64,000 nucleotides of DNA from Devosia riboflavina (GCF_000743575.1 NZ_JQGC01000002.1:62001-126000), one strand, 5' to 3'. Positions 9,758 through 19,751 are shown, numbered from the stretch's first letter. Numbers and translations: made by a program. The notes: generated from the letters alone by a model not told the origin.

Positions 9758-10257
9758 TGGCCAAATCCCCTCAGCCCAGCATAGAGAAACGCATCATCGA
9801 CCTGCTGCGTGACAGCAATAAGACAATCGTCACGGCCGAAAGTTGTACCGGCGGGCTCATCGCCGCCGCCCTCACCGATATCCCCGGCGCCTCGGCAGCG
9901 CTCTATGGCGGCTTCATCACCTATTCCAACACCGCCAAGGCCCGCATGATCCAGGTGCCGCAGCGCCTGATCCACGACTATGGGGCCGTGAGCAACCAGG
10001 TCGCCCGCGCCATGGCCGACGGCGCCCGCAACACGGCCCGCGTCGACATCGCCGTTTCGGCTACCGGCATTGCCGGTCCCGATGGCGGCAGCGAGAAAAA
10101 GCCCATTGGCCTCGTCTATGTCGCCGTGTCCACCGATCTTGCCACCGTCGTCATCGAGCACCGTTTTGGTGACATCGGCCGCGACGAGGTGCGCAAGGCA
10201 ACGGTGAACGCGGCCTTGGACCTCGTAATGCAGGTGCTGACGAGCGACGAAGACTAG
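9757..10257 (+). CDS. pncC: Nicotinamide-nucleotide amidase (CinA C-terminal family)
   Basis: Single-domain CinA C-terminal protein, 166 residues, expected to deamidate nicotinamide mononucleotide back into NAD synthesis. The signature ESCTGG (28-33) and the later SATGIAGPDGG are present. The N-terminal MoeA-like domain of full CinA is absent. ATG 9757 overlaps the ispDF stop in a TGATG arrangement; GTG 9754 is also possible. The plus-strand pair ispDF-pncC converges on ratA with three bases between the stops. Confidence 0.93.
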   Translation: MAKSPQPSIEKRIIDLLRDSNKTIVTAESCTGGLIAAALTDIPGASAALYGGFITYSNTAKARMIQVPQRLIHDYGAVSNQVARAMADGARNTARVDIAVSATGIAGPDGGSEKKPIGLVYVAVSTDLATVVIEHRFGDIGRDEVRKATVNAALDLVMQVLTSDED

Positions 10258-10260
10258 GCG

Positions 10261-10704
10261 CTATCCGCCGTAGCGTTGGTCAGCCTCGTCGGCGAAGGAT
10301 TGCATGATTTCGTCCTGCTTGGCCGCAAAGGCCGGCTCGGCGACAGCGGCAATCAGCGGGTTTGAGATCTTGAAATCGATCTCGAAACGCACGCGCGTGC
10401 CCTGCCCTTCGGGCTCAAAACTCCAGACGCTGTCGAGATAGGCAAAGGGGCCGTCGACCGCCTTGGCGGTGATGGTCAAAGCTTCCGGATCAACCGTAAC
10501 CCGGCTCGTATAGGCCTGAGTGATCGGCCCAAAACTCAGTGTCATCCGGGCCAGACGCACATCCCGCCCCCGCGCTGCCGGGTCGGGACGAACCTCCATC
10601 GCCTTGCAGTTGGCGATGAATTCCGGATAGCGCTCCAGATCCGCCACGATCTCGAACATCGGCCGAGGCAGGTGCGGCACGTGCCGCTCGAAAAATCGCT
10701 TCAT
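10261..10704 (-). CDS. ratA: RatA/COQ10-type START-domain protein
   Basis: Small START-fold protein of 147 residues in the family of ubiquinone-binding COQ10 and the E. coli RatA. It begins with the family opening FFERHVPHLPRPMFEIVADL, then the YPEFIANCKAM segment, and ends with a C-terminal helix (AFAAKQDEIMQSFADEADQRYG). In mitochondria COQ10 binds coenzyme Q; in E. coli RatA was described as blocking ribosome subunit joining. I favour a quinone-related role from the family but the sequence does not decide. The start shares one base with the lipA stop, so the two are co-translated. Confidence 0.85.
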   Translation of the reverse strand: MKRFFERHVPHLPRPMFEIVADLERYPEFIANCKAMEVRPDPAARGRDVRLARMTLSFGPITQAYTSRVTVDPEALTITAKAVDGPFAYLDSVWSFEPEGQGTRVRFEIDFKISNPLIAAVAEPAFAAKQDEIMQSFADEADQRYGG

Positions 10705-11657
10705 CAGTGCCCCAGCTTGGCCAGACGCGCAGCCTTGAGCTGAGCAAAATCCTCGCCGGCATGGTGCGACGAGCGCGTCAGCGGGCTTGAGGAAACCAGC
10801 AAAAATCCCTTGGCATTGGCGACGGTGGCGTAGGACTTGAATTCTTCCGGCGTCACGAAGCGCTGCAAAGGATAGTGCTTCTTGGTCGGCTGCAGATACT
10901 GGCCGATCGTCAGGAAGTCGACATCGGCCGAACGCAGGTCGTCCATGAGCTGCAGAACTTCGTTCCGCTCTTCGCCGAGGCCGACCATGATGCCGGACTT
11001 GGTGAAGATCGACGGATCGATTTCCTTCACCCGCTGCAAAAGCCGGATCGAGTGGAAGTAACGGGCGCCGGGACGAACTTTCAGGTACTTCGACGGCACG
11101 GTTTCGAGGTTGTGGTTGAAGACGTCGGGCTTGGCCGCCACGACGATCTCCAGCGCGCCTTCCTTGCGCAGGAAGTCCGGCGTCAGGATTTCGATCGTGG
11201 TTTTTGGCGTCGCCGCGCGAATGGCAAGGATCACGTCGGCAAAGTGCTGGGCGCCGCCATCGGCCAGATCATCACGATCGACCGAGGTGATGACGACGTG
11301 TTCGAGGCCAAGCTTGGCCACGGCCCGGGCGACGTTTTCCGGTTCATTGGGATCGAGCGCAGTCGGCATGCCCGTGCGCACATTGCAGAAGGCGCAGGCG
11401 CGGGTGCAGATCTCGCCCATGATCATCATGGTCGCGTGCTTCTTGCTCCAGCACTCGCCGATATTGGGGCAGCCCGCTTCTTCGCAAACCGTGACGAGAT
11501 TGTTCTCGCGCACGATCTGCTGGGTTTCCTTGTAGACGGGCGAACCCGGCGCCTTGACGCGGATCCAGTCGGGCTTGCGCAGCACAATGCTGTCGGGCCG
11601 ATTGGCCTTTTCCGGGTGGCGCGGTTTTGCAACCGAATTGTCGATGAGCGTGACCAT
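10704..11657 (-). CDS. lipA: Lipoyl synthase LipA
   Basis: Radical SAM enzyme inserting two sulfurs into protein-bound octanoyl groups to make lipoate, 317 residues. The auxiliary cluster cysteines are C58, C63 and C69 ([13 protein letters not shown]). The radical SAM motif CTRACAFC gives C84, C88 and C91. The C-terminal serine ligand motif RSS is present. The product is needed by the lipoyl domains of PdhB and PdhC encoded next door, which explains the location. It is the first gene of the lipA-ratA unit. Confidence 0.98.
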   Translation of the reverse strand: MVTLIDNSVAKPRHPEKANRPDSIVLRKPDWIRVKAPGSPVYKETQQIVRENNLVTVCEEAGCPNIGECWSKKHATMMIMGEICTRACAFCNVRTGMPTALDPNEPENVARAVAKLGLEHVVITSVDRDDLADGGAQHFADVILAIRAATPKTTIEILTPDFLRKEGALEIVVAAKPDVFNHNLETVPSKYLKVRPGARYFHSIRLLQRVKEIDPSIFTKSGIMVGLGEERNEVLQLMDDLRSADVDFLTIGQYLQPTKKHYPLQRFVTPEEFKSYATVANAKGFLLVSSSPLTRSSHHAGEDFAQLKAARLAKLGH

Positions 11658-11745
11658 GATAGTCCTGTCTGGGGCTTGCCCCTATATCGCTCCCTTGAGC
11701 CGTCGGTTCAACCCGACCTTAGTGATAGGCAGGCTTGCGTTGACG

Positions 11746-12786
11746 CTAGCCTAAAACTTCAGAGATCTCGGTCCAGTCGCCTCCACGCGAGGCCGAGAGA
11801 ATGCTGGTCTGCACCAGCGCCAGCGAGCCGAGATTGTCTTCGCCCGAACTGAAGCCGACCGGCACCTTGCCGGTCTCGATGACGCCGGCAATGGTATTGA
11901 GCGTGCCGCGTCGATCGGGGAATTCGACAGTATCAAGCTTGACCGGCTTGGGCTTTTCGTCGAGCGCCTGAAGCGTAACCACATCCGGACCGGTCTTGTC
12001 GCGAAAATGGTCGCGTGACGTCCAGTGGATCTGGCCTTCGGCCGCATCCATCACCCATTCACCGGCCCATGGCGTCACCGGACCCGAATTCATCCAGCTC
12101 GCGCGGTAAGACACCATCGTGCCCTTGGAGAATTCGATCAGCGCGGCGCCGCTCGGATGGAAATGGAACGGGCTACCCGGCGGATTCCAAGTGCGGCAGG
12201 AGAGCCGGACCGGTTCGTCATTGAGCACATAGCGCATCAGGTCGAAGTGGTGGATCGACATGTCCGCCAGCAGCGGATCGGGCATGTCCCAGTAGCGGTA
12301 GCCCTGGCTCGGTCCATGCCGGCGGAAGTCGATCGACACCATGTTCATGGCGCCGAACTTTCCTTCCGCAATCAGCTTGGCCGCCGCAATCGGCGCCGGC
12401 TGGTGCCGATAGTTCTGGCTCACCATCAGCACCTTGCCCTGTGCCTTGGCGAGCGCCACCAGTTCCTTGCCCTGGGCAATGGTCGTGGTGAAGGGCTTTT
12501 CGACGATGACGTTGTAGCCAAGCTCTAGGCAGCGCTTGACGACCGGGTAATGCGCCTCGGTGCGGAGCGTGCATATGGCGAGAACGGCATCGGTATGCTT
12601 GGCAGCCTCGTCGAGGCTCGAAAAACAGAGTTTTGGGTCGATCCCCAGCTCGGTCTGAACGCGGGCCGTGGCGTCGAGGCTGGTATCCACATAACCCACC
12701 ATCTCAACAGTGGGAACTTTGGGGATAACTTCCTTGGACCAGCTAAAACCCCAGTGTCCGAGGCCGATCTGAATTGCCTTCACCAT
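11746..12786 (-). CDS. Gfo/Idh/MocA-family oxidoreductase
   Basis: NAD(P)-dependent dehydrogenase of sugar or inositol type, 346 residues. The N-terminal Rossmann fold begins IQIGLGHWGFSW. The family motif EKPFTTT follows the EVIPKV and LGYNVIVEKP segments. The C-terminal alpha/beta domain includes DMSIHHFDLMRYVL, with the conserved histidine pair. Substrate is unknown. ATG 12786 has a strong GAGGAG site nine bases upstream; the longer frame to 12855 crosses the palindromic repeat at 12829-12915 and is not real. The gene sits between the PDH cluster and lipA but is set off by the repeat, so it is probably its own unit. Confidence 0.88.
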   Translation of the reverse strand: MVKAIQIGLGHWGFSWSKEVIPKVPTVEMVGYVDTSLDATARVQTELGIDPKLCFSSLDEAAKHTDAVLAICTLRTEAHYPVVKRCLELGYNVIVEKPFTTTIAQGKELVALAKAQGKVLMVSQNYRHQPAPIAAAKLIAEGKFGAMNMVSIDFRRHGPSQGYRYWDMPDPLLADMSIHHFDLMRYVLNDEPVRLSCRTWNPPGSPFHFHPSGAALIEFSKGTMVSYRASWMNSGPVTPWAGEWVMDAAEGQIHWTSRDHFRDKTGPDVVTLQALDEKPKPVKLDTVEFPDRRGTLNTIAGVIETGKVPVGFSSGEDNLGSLALVQTSILSASRGGDWTEISEVLG

Positions 12787-12828
12787 GTGGATAACTCCTC
12801 TGGTTTTCTGCTTCCCCCATCCTCCGAT

Positions 12829-12915
12829 GTCATCCCGGCGAAGGCCGGGATCCATCCTGAGGTGGTGCCTCGATCACAGTGCTCAGGATGGGCCCCGGCC
12901 TTCGCCGGGGTGACA
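12829..12915. repeat. REP-like inverted repeat
   Basis: Two arms of about 34 bases, TGTCATCCCGGCGAAGGCC... and its imperfect complement ending in GGGGTGACA, flank a 20-base spacer. Each arm also forms its own small hairpin (CCCGGCGAAGGCCGGG; CCCCGGCCTTCGCCGGGG). It lies between the lpdA stop and the oxidoreductase start. This type (which reads VIPAKAGIH when translated) is a common alphaproteobacterial intergenic repeat as I recall it. It probably also ends the PDH transcript. Confidence 0.85.
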
Positions 12916-12936
12916 CCCTGAGTTTGCCAGACGCAA

Positions 12937-14376
12937 TCAGATGTTCAGCGCGCGCCCATAGGCGTCGAGCACGCTTTCCTTCATCGTTTCGCTTAGCGTG
13001 GGATGCGGGAAGATGGTGTGGATGAGTTCTTCTTCGGTGGTTTCGAGATTCATCGCCACGACAAAGCCCTGGATGAGCTCGGTGACTTCGGCACCAATCA
13101 TGTGGGCGCCGAGGAGTTCCCCAGTTTTCGCATCGAAGATGGTCTTAACAAGGCCATCGGGCTCACCCAGCGCGATGGCCTTGCCATTGCCCACGAACGG
13201 GAAACGGCCGACCTTGATCTCGCGACCGGCTTCCTTGGCCTTGGCTTCGGTCAGACCCACGCTCGCCACCTGCGGCTCGCAATAGGTGCAACCCGGAACC
13301 TTGAGCTTTTCCAGCCCATGCACCTTCATACCGGCGATCTTTTCGACCGTAATAACGGCTTCATGCTCGGCCTTGTGCGCCAGCATCGGCGGGCCGGCGA
13401 CGTCGCCGATGGCCCAGATGCCATCGACATTGGTCTTGCCATAGGCATCGATGACGATGGCGCCGCGCTCGGTCTTCACGCCAACCGTTTCGAGGCCCAG
13501 GCCTTCGATATTGCACTGCACACCAACAGCCGAGATCAGCTTGTCCCCAGCGATCTGCTGCGTCTTGCCATCCTTGGTTTCAACGTGAGCCACAACGCCG
13601 TCCTTGGTCTTCTCGACCTTGGCGACCTTGGCTTCCGTCAGAATCTTGATGCCACGCTTTTCCAAGCGCTTGCGGGCCAGAGCCGAAATCTCGGCATCTT
13701 CCACCGGCAGAATCTGCGGCAGCAATTCGATGACGGTCACTTCCGCGCCCAGCGAGCGGTAGAAGGAGGCGAATTCGATGCCAATGGCACCCGAACCCAT
13801 GACCACCAGCGACTTCGGCATTTCCGCCGGCTTCAGCGCTTCAAAATAGGTCCAGATCTTGTAGCCATCGGGCTCGATGCCCGGCAGTACGCGCGGACGC
13901 GCACCGGTGGCGATGATGATGTTCTTGGCCTTGTAGGTGCCATCGCCGAGCGCATTCTTCGGCACGGGGCCCTGCGGCTGCACGATCGGCTTCTTCGAGG
14001 CAGCAACCTTGATCTCACCCGGTTTGGTGATCGTCGCCTCGCCCCAGATGATGTCGATCTTGTTCTTCTTCATCAGGAACTGCACGCCATTGTTCATCTG
14101 CGCCGCAATGGCGCGCGAACGCTTGACGATGCCGTCGATGTCAAAGCCGAATTTTTCCGCCGTCAGGCCATAATCCTTTGCATGGCCCATATGGCCATAG
14201 ATTTCGGCCGAGCGCAGCAGCGCCTTGGTCGGGATACAACCCCAGTTGGAGCAGATGCCGGCCATGTGCTCGCGCTCGACGATGGCCACCTTCATGCCAA
14301 GCTGCGCGCCGCGAATGGCAGCAACATAACCGCCGGGACCGGCGCCGATGACGAGAAGATCGTATTGGTCAGCCAT
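12937..14376 (-). CDS. lpdA: Dihydrolipoyl dehydrogenase (E3)
   Basis: FAD-dependent E3 component of the pyruvate dehydrogenase complex, reoxidising dihydrolipoyl groups with NAD. It has 479 residues. The FAD motif is IGAGPGGY. The redox disulfide is C42/C47 in GICSNWGCIPTK, a variant of the usual GTCLNVGCIPSK. The NAD motif is GSGAIGIEFASFYRSLGA and the active-site histidine is in HTIFPHPTLSE near the C terminus. It is the last gene of the pdh cluster, after the SGNH hydrolase gene. Confidence 0.97.
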   Translation of the reverse strand: MADQYDLLVIGAGPGGYVAAIRGAQLGMKVAIVEREHMAGICSNWGCIPTKALLRSAEIYGHMGHAKDYGLTAEKFGFDIDGIVKRSRAIAAQMNNGVQFLMKKNKIDIIWGEATITKPGEIKVAASKKPIVQPQGPVPKNALGDGTYKAKNIIIATGARPRVLPGIEPDGYKIWTYFEALKPAEMPKSLVVMGSGAIGIEFASFYRSLGAEVTVIELLPQILPVEDAEISALARKRLEKRGIKILTEAKVAKVEKTKDGVVAHVETKDGKTQQIAGDKLISAVGVQCNIEGLGLETVGVKTERGAIVIDAYGKTNVDGIWAIGDVAGPPMLAHKAEHEAVITVEKIAGMKVHGLEKLKVPGCTYCEPQVASVGLTEAKAKEAGREIKVGRFPFVGNGKAIALGEPDGLVKTIFDAKTGELLGAHMIGAEVTELIQGFVVAMNLETTEEELIHTIFPHPTLSETMKESVLDAYGRALNI

Positions 14377-14400
14377 GAGGGCCTCCAGAAAATAGGCGGG

Positions 14401-15051
14401 TCAGAGACCCAGAATTTGTTTGACGAGCGGCACGAGGCCTTCGCCGATGGCGCGGGTATTGGCCGCGTCGAGATGAATACCGTCGAGCGGCGAGGCAACG
14501 GCCACCGTCGCTGCGTCGAAGAAGCCGGTGTTCCACTCCTGCGCCCGCTTGGCGTAGTGGGTGGCAAACTGTCGGGACTGTTCGAGACCGTGAGCGAAGC
14601 CACCGAAATGACCCATCATGTCGGCATTGTCGCTGTCGCAAACCAGCGGCGGCGCGACGAGAACGATCTGCGGCGCGGTCTCGCCCTTGCCGGCATAGTG
14701 GCCACGGATGACCTGCACCAGGCGCCGCATGCCGAACGAGGCTTCGAGCGCTGAACCGCAAATGGCCGGCTTCAGGTCATTGGTGCCGAGCATGATGATG
14801 ACGAGATCGAGCGGCGAATGGCTCTCGAGCAACGTCGGCAGTATGCGACCGCCATTGCGATCAGCAGCGGCGTACCAATCGTCGGAGACGGTGGTGCGGC
14901 CGCCAAGGCCCTCGGCGATGACGCGAGCCCCGCCGCCCAGGCCGCGCTCCAGCGCGGTCGGCCAGCGGTCTTCGTAGGCATGGCGGGGGCCACCCGGCTG
15001 CGGATTGGCCCCATAGGTCAGACTGTCGCCATAGGCGAGGATGGTTTTCAT
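14401..15051 (-). CDS. SGNH/GDSL-family hydrolase
   Basis: Arylesterase-like hydrolase of 216 residues. The catalytic serine S10 is in AYGDSLTYG, the block III motif is LGTND, and the catalytic Asp/His pair is in DGIHLD near the C terminus. No signal peptide is visible, so it is cytoplasmic. It lies 24 bases from lpdA and 11 from pdhC and is co-oriented, so it belongs to the pdh transcript. I recall an esterase in the same place in rhizobial pdh clusters. Its substrate and link to pyruvate metabolism are unknown. Confidence 0.88.
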   Translation of the reverse strand: MKTILAYGDSLTYGANPQPGGPRHAYEDRWPTALERGLGGGARVIAEGLGGRTTVSDDWYAAADRNGGRILPTLLESHSPLDLVIIMLGTNDLKPAICGSALEASFGMRRLVQVIRGHYAGKGETAPQIVLVAPPLVCDSDNADMMGHFGGFAHGLEQSRQFATHYAKRAQEWNTGFFDAATVAVASPLDGIHLDAANTRAIGEGLVPLVKQILGL

Positions 15052-15062
15052 GCGCCCTGCCC

Positions 15063-16409
15063 CTAGGCCAGCATCATCACCGGGTTTTCGATTAGGCCCT
15101 TGAACACGCCGAGCAGTTCCGCACCCAGCGCACCATCGACGGCGCGGTGATCGCAGGAGAGCGTTACCGTCATGAACTGGCCGATCTTGATCTGGCCGTT
15201 CTCGGGATAGACGCGCTCTTCGCCGGCGCCGACCGCGAGGATCGTGCCATGCGGCGGGTTGATCACGGCGGCAAAGTGCTTGATGCCGAACATGCCGAGG
15301 TTGCTGACCGAAGACGAACCGCCCTGGTATTCATGCGGCGCCAGCTTCTTGGACTTTGCACGCGTTGCCAGATCCTTCACCTCTTCCGAGATTTCGCGCA
15401 GGGTCTTGGTGTCGCAAGACTTCACCACCGGGGTGAAGAGACCACCCGGCACCGAGACGGCCACGGCAACATCCGAACGCTTGTGATAAAGGATCGAGTC
15501 CCCGGCCCAGGTCGCGTTGGCGGCCGGCACGCGCTGCAGCGCAACGGCCCAGGCCTTCATTACAAAATCATTGACCGAGAGCTTGTAGCCCGGCTTGCCG
15601 TCCTTGCCCTTGGGCGCGGCGGCGTTGATCTGTTCACGAGCTGCCATCAGCGCATCGATCTTGCAATCGAGCGTCAGGTAGAAGTGCGGAACGGTCTGCT
15701 TGCTTTCGGTCAGGCGTGCCGCCACGACCTTGCGCATGCCGTCGTTCGGGACGACTTCGTACGAGCCTTCCTCATAGAGCGCCATGACCTGGTTCTTGCT
15801 CATGCCGGCCGCAGGCGCAGCGACAGCAGCCGGAGCACCGGCAGCCGGCTTGCTGACACCCTTGCCGGACTTGGCAGCTTCGACGTCTGACTTGACGACG
15901 CGGCCCTTCGGGCCCGAGCCGGCGATGCTGGAAAGGTCGATGCCTGCGTCCTTGGCAAGACGCTTGGCCAGCGGCGAAGCGAACACACGACCACCTTCCG
16001 ACTTTGCCGGGGCCTTGGTCGCGGCAGCCGGAGCGCTGGAGCCGGTATTGGCATTCGGCGCGGCTGGCGCGGGTGCTGCGGCCTTCGGAGCTTCCGCAGC
16101 AGCAGCAGGAGCCGGTGCGGCCTTGGGCGCTTCTGCCTTCGGTGCACTGACAGCGCTGGCGTCTTCGCCTTCCTGCAGCAGCACGGCAATAACGGCGTTG
16201 ACCTTCACATTCTCGGTGCCTTCAGCCACGAGAATCTTGCCGATCTTGCCCTCGTCCACGGCCTCGACTTCCATCGTGGCCTTATCGGTTTCGATTTCGG
16301 CGATCACGTCACCGGAAGAAACACTATCGCCTTCCTTGACGTGCCATTTGGCGAGCTTGCCCTCTTCCATCGTGGGAGAGAGCGCCGGCATGGTGATATC
16401 GATAGGCAT
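15063..16409 (-). CDS. pdhC: Pyruvate dehydrogenase E2 (dihydrolipoamide acetyltransferase)
   Basis: Core acetyltransferase of the PDH complex, 448 residues. One lipoyl domain carries K43 in [11 protein letters not shown]. An Ala/Pro-rich linker follows (about 85-135), then the peripheral-subunit binding domain ([18 protein letters not shown]...[11 protein letters not shown]) and the acetyltransferase domain ending with the catalytic [11 protein letters not shown] 16409 has a GGAG site upstream. It is 11 bases downstream of pdhB. Confidence 0.97.
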   Translation of the reverse strand: MPIDITMPALSPTMEEGKLAKWHVKEGDSVSSGDVIAEIETDKATMEVEAVDEGKIGKILVAEGTENVKVNAVIAVLLQEGEDASAVSAPKAEAPKAAPAPAAAAEAPKAAAPAPAAPNANTGSSAPAAATKAPAKSEGGRVFASPLAKRLAKDAGIDLSSIAGSGPKGRVVKSDVEAAKSGKGVSKPAAGAPAAVAAPAAGMSKNQVMALYEEGSYEVVPNDGMRKVVAARLTESKQTVPHFYLTLDCKIDALMAAREQINAAAPKGKDGKPGYKLSVNDFVMKAWAVALQRVPAANATWAGDSILYHKRSDVAVAVSVPGGLFTPVVKSCDTKTLREISEEVKDLATRAKSKKLAPHEYQGGSSSVSNLGMFGIKHFAAVINPPHGTILAVGAGEERVYPENGQIKIGQFMTVTLSCDHRAVDGALGAELLGVFKGLIENPVMMLA

Positions 16410-16420
16410 ACCGGGTCTCC

Positions 16421-17806
16421 TTACGAGCGATAGGTCACGGCATTCACAGCCGCGATCACTTCGTCAACATTGGGCAGTGCCAGCTTTTCGAGGTTCGCAG
16501 CATAGGGCATCGGAACGTCCTTGCCGGTCACGCGCAGCACGGGCGCATCGAGATAGTCGAAAGCCTGTTCCATGACGCGGGCGGCGAGTTCAGCGCCGAT
16601 ACCGCCCTGCGGCCAGCCTTCTTCCACCGTCACGAGGCGGCCGGTCTTCTTGACCGACTCGATGACGGTGTCGCTGTCCATCGGGCGCAGCGTGCGCAGA
16701 TCGATCAGTTCAACGTCGACACCGGCCGCAACCAGCTTCTCGGTCGCCTGGGTCGCATAGCGCATGCCCATGGAGAAGGAGACGATGGTCACATCGGCAC
16801 CCTTGCGGGCAATACGGGCCTTGCCGATCGGCAGGACATAATCATCGACCTTCGGCACAAGGCCGGTCGAACCATAGAGAATTTCGTTTTCGAGGAAGAC
16901 AACCGGGTTCGGCGAACGGATCGCCGCCTTGAGGAGGCCCTTGGCGTCGGCCGCGCTATAGGGCGCGATAACGGTCAGACCCGGAACGTGGCTATACCAT
17001 GCCGAATAGTCCTGGCTGTGCTGAGCGGCAACGCGCGAGGCAACGCCGTTCGGACCACGGAACACCATCGGCGCGGTGACCTGGCCGCCGGACATATAGA
17101 GCTGCTTGGCAGCCGAGTTGATGATCTGGTCGATTGCCTGCATGGCAAAGTTCCAGGTCATGAATTCAACGATCGGACGCAGGCCGGCAAAAGCCGCACC
17201 GACGGCGAGACCGGCAAAGCCGTGCTCGGTGATCGGAGTATCGACAACGCGCTGCGGACCGAATTCCTGCAGCAGGCCCTGGGTGACCTTATAGGCGCCC
17301 TGATATTCGGCGACTTCTTCACCCATGATGAAGATGTCGGGATTGGCGCGCATTTCTTCGGCCATGGCTTCGTTGAGCGCCTGGCGAACGGTCAGTTCCA
17401 CCATTTCGACGCCTTCCGGCAGATCCGGATCAGCCTGGGCTTCAAACTTCGGTGCAGCCGGAACGGCAGCAGCGGGAGCCGCATCATTGGCCTTTTCTGC
17501 CGCAACGACCGGAGCCTCGGACGGCTCGGGAGCGGTTTCCTTGACCGGCGCAGCGCCTGCGCTCTCGCCTTCGGCCAGAACCAGCGCGATCGGGGTATTC
17601 ACCTTCACGCCTTCGGTGCCTTCGGCCACGAGGATTTCACGAACCACGCCTTCGTCGACGGATTCGACTTCCATCGTCGCCTTGTCGGTTTCGATTTCGG
17701 CCAGCACGTCGCCGGACTTGACGGTATCACCGACCTTGACCAGCCACTTGGAGAGCTTGCCCTCTTCCATCGTTGGCGACAGGGCGGGCATGAGGATTTG
17801 GGGCAT
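16421..17806 (-). CDS. pdhB: Pyruvate dehydrogenase E1 beta subunit with N-terminal lipoyl domain
   Basis: Beta chain of the thiamine-dependent E1, 461 residues. It carries its own lipoyl domain at the N terminus with K42 in [11 protein letters not shown], an Ala/Pro/Glu linker, and the transketolase-like domain from about residue 135 ([16 protein letters not shown] start, [17 protein letters not shown]). The lipoyl tag on E1 beta is characteristic of rhizobial PDH. ATG 17806 is preceded by a GGAG site and fits the domain; the frame extends 52 codons further into the preceding gene and that part is spurious. Confidence 0.96.
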   Translation of the reverse strand: MPQILMPALSPTMEEGKLSKWLVKVGDTVKSGDVLAEIETDKATMEVESVDEGVVREILVAEGTEGVKVNTPIALVLAEGESAGAAPVKETAPEPSEAPVVAAEKANDAAPAAAVPAAPKFEAQADPDLPEGVEMVELTVRQALNEAMAEEMRANPDIFIMGEEVAEYQGAYKVTQGLLQEFGPQRVVDTPITEHGFAGLAVGAAFAGLRPIVEFMTWNFAMQAIDQIINSAAKQLYMSGGQVTAPMVFRGPNGVASRVAAQHSQDYSAWYSHVPGLTVIAPYSAADAKGLLKAAIRSPNPVVFLENEILYGSTGLVPKVDDYVLPIGKARIARKGADVTIVSFSMGMRYATQATEKLVAAGVDVELIDLRTLRPMDSDTVIESVKKTGRLVTVEEGWPQGGIGAELAARVMEQAFDYLDAPVLRVTGKDVPMPYAANLEKLALPNVDEVIAAVNAVTYRS

Positions 17807-17807
17807 A

Positions 17808-18209
17808 TCAGCTCTCCAGAATGGTAGTGCCGGGCATGGGGGCCACGCGGCGAATTTCGAATTGTTCGGCAAATTGCGCGGCGGGCAGCACGCGCCAATC
17901 ATTGATAAGGGCAGACGCGGCGACGGGCGCCGGCGCCTGGCGCTGGTTGACGACCCAGCCACTAAGGATCAGGCCAAGGATCACGAAGAAAAGGCATGCG
18001 ATGACGGCACGCTTGTAGATGGCAGCCTGCACTTCGCCGCTGAGGCCTGCCCAGCCGGCGACGCGTTCAAAGCGCCACCAACTGAAAAGCCATTCGCGCC
18101 AGCTCGGGCCGCTCGCCGCAGCCAAACGGCTGATGGCGATCGCCTGCCCCGCCGCCAGAACGGCGGAGAGCAGTGCGAAGAGCATGATGACGCCGAGCAG
18201 GATGCTCAT
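17808..18209 (-). CDS. Small two-span membrane protein inside the pdh operon
   Basis: Predicted protein of 133 residues from ATG 18209. It has two hydrophobic segments: [20 protein letters not shown] at the N terminus and [20 protein letters not shown] mid-protein. Between them is a Trp-rich stretch ([19 protein letters not shown]). I do not recognise a family. It is eight bases after pdhA and one base before the pdhB start, so it is certainly co-transcribed. The longer frame to 18308 would overlap pdhA and is unlikely. A role in PDH anchoring is possible but is only inference from position. Confidence 0.75.
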   Translation of the reverse strand: MSILLGVIMLFALLSAVLAAGQAIAISRLAAASGPSWREWLFSWWRFERVAGWAGLSGEVQAAIYKRAVIACLFFVILGLILSGWVVNQRQAPAPVAASALINDWRVLPAAQFAEQFEIRRVAPMPGTTILES

Positions 18210-18216
18210 CGTGAGA

Positions 18217-19236
18217 TCAGGCCTCGATCGTGATGTCGGTCCACAGCTCCGAAGCATCGGGCTCCGGATCATTGGTGGCAAAATCCGCCGCTTCCGTGAC
18301 GATGGCACGAATGTCGGTCTCGATTTTCTTCAGATCGTCTTCGGTGATGACGCCAGCTTCGAGCAGACGCGCACGGACCTGTTCGATCGGATCGCGTTCC
18401 TGACGATACTTGGTCACTTCGTCCTTGGAGCGATATTTCGCCGGGTCGGACATGGAGTGGCCGCGATAGCGGTAGGTCAGCATTTCGAGGATGTAGGGGC
18501 CATTGCCGGACCGGGCATGCTCGATAGCGCGCTTGGCGGCATCATAGACCATGCGCACGTCCATGCCGTCGACCTGCTCGCCCGGAATATCGAACGAAGC
18601 GCCGCGCATGGAGAAATCGGTCGTCGCAGCAGCGCGCTCAATGGAAGTGCCCATGGCGTATTTGTTGTTTTCGATCACGAAGACAACCGGCAGCTTCCAG
18701 AGCTTGGCCATGTTGAAGCTTTCGTAGACCTGGCCCTGATTGGCAGCGCCGTCGCCGAAATAGGCAAGGCTCACCGAGCCGTCGCCCTTGTACTTCGAAG
18801 CGAAAGCGAGGCCCGTGCCGAGCGACACCTGCGCGCCGACGATGCCATTGCCGCCATAGAAGCGGTGCTCGTTGGAGAACATGTGCATCGAGCCACCCTT
18901 GCCCTTCGACAGGCCGCCCTGGCGACCGGTCAATTCGGCCATGACGCCCTTGGGGTCGAGACCCATGACCAGCATGTGGCCGTGATCACGATAGCCGGTG
19001 ATCTGGGCGTCCTTGCCCTTTTCCGAGGCCATGGTGATGCCGGTGACGACAGCTTCCTGGCCGATATAAAGGTGGCAGAAGCCGCCGATGAGGCCCATGC
19101 CATACATCTGGCCGGCCTTTTCCTCGAAACGCCGGATCAGCAGCATTTCGCGGAAAGCTTCGAGGTCCTGTTCACCAGTGAACTGGGGGGCATTGGGCTG
19201 CGTCTTGGCCTTGGTGGCCGTCGCCTTGCGCGCCAT
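18217..19236 (-). CDS. pdhA: Pyruvate dehydrogenase E1 alpha subunit
   Basis: Alpha chain of the thiamine diphosphate-dependent E1, decarboxylating pyruvate, 339 residues. The TPP/Mg motif runs from GDGAANQGQ (161 on) to VIENNKYAMG. YRDHGHML and the RYRGHSMSD loop are present, as are the N-terminal RRFEEKAGQMYG and HLYIGQEA. ATG 19236 has a GGGAG site upstream. It is the first gene of the pdh operon; the 116-base gap to the ftsB-like gene should hold the promoter. Confidence 0.97.
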   Translation of the reverse strand: MARKATATKAKTQPNAPQFTGEQDLEAFREMLLIRRFEEKAGQMYGMGLIGGFCHLYIGQEAVVTGITMASEKGKDAQITGYRDHGHMLVMGLDPKGVMAELTGRQGGLSKGKGGSMHMFSNEHRFYGGNGIVGAQVSLGTGLAFASKYKGDGSVSLAYFGDGAANQGQVYESFNMAKLWKLPVVFVIENNKYAMGTSIERAAATTDFSMRGASFDIPGEQVDGMDVRMVYDAAKRAIEHARSGNGPYILEMLTYRYRGHSMSDPAKYRSKDEVTKYRQERDPIEQVRARLLEAGVITEDDLKKIETDIRAIVTEAADFATNDPEPDASELWTDITIEA

Positions 19237-19352
19237 GGGTGGGGCTCCCGGTATAGAATGGAATTTGCCGCTAGGCCGATCAGGCCACTTCTCGCACTAT
19301 AGCGCAAGCGTTTGACAGATAAAATTGCTCCAGAAACGCATAATAATGCATC

Positions 19353-19751
19353 TTAGAGCGTTGAATCTGCTTCGATAATCCGGATTAACTCATCATCGAT
19401 TAATTCTTGGAATTTACCGGAAATCGGTTTACCGGTTGCCGGATCGACCATGATGAGGATGTCATCGGCATTGGCCATGTTGAGCAGCGCCCTTGCCCGT
19501 TCCGTCACGATATCGGGATCGAGGTGACGCGGGTTCATCAGCGAATTGCGGTGACGAAAGCTGTCGATTTCAGCCTGCAGGGCCGAAGAACGATCCTTGA
19601 GCACCTGAATGTCGGCGTGGATTTCGTCGCGACCCTCAATGCCGAATTGGCCACTGATGGCCGAATAGCCGAGATAGCCCTGGAAAGCCAGGAGTGTCAC
19701 GGCTAGGGCCAAAGGACGCCAGAATGGTGGGCGTTTAAGTCGAGTGGGCAT
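19353..19751 (-). CDS. FtsB/DivIC septum-formation initiator protein
   Basis: Bitopic division protein of 132 residues. A membrane segment (about 12-32, ALAVTLLAFQGYLGYSAISG) is followed by a coiled-coil (IHADIQVLKDRSSALQAEIDSFRHRNSL), the family NPRHLDPDIVTERARALLNMA segment and a short tail. FtsB-type proteins bridge FtsL and FtsQ at the septum. The position just before pdhA is typical of Hyphomicrobiales. I give no symbol because the DivIC/FtsB naming is not settled in this group. Confidence 0.88.
   Translation of the reverse strand: MPTRLKRPPFWRPLALAVTLLAFQGYLGYSAISGQFGIEGRDEIHADIQVLKDRSSALQAEIDSFRHRNSLMNPRHLDPDIVTERARALLNMANADDILIMVDPATGKPISGKFQELIDDELIRIIEADSTL

Noticed and set aside
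13003..14754. 583-codon plus-strand frame opposite lpdA
   Set aside because: Long antisense frames are expected in GC-rich genes. The minus strand encodes a complete lipoamide dehydrogenase.
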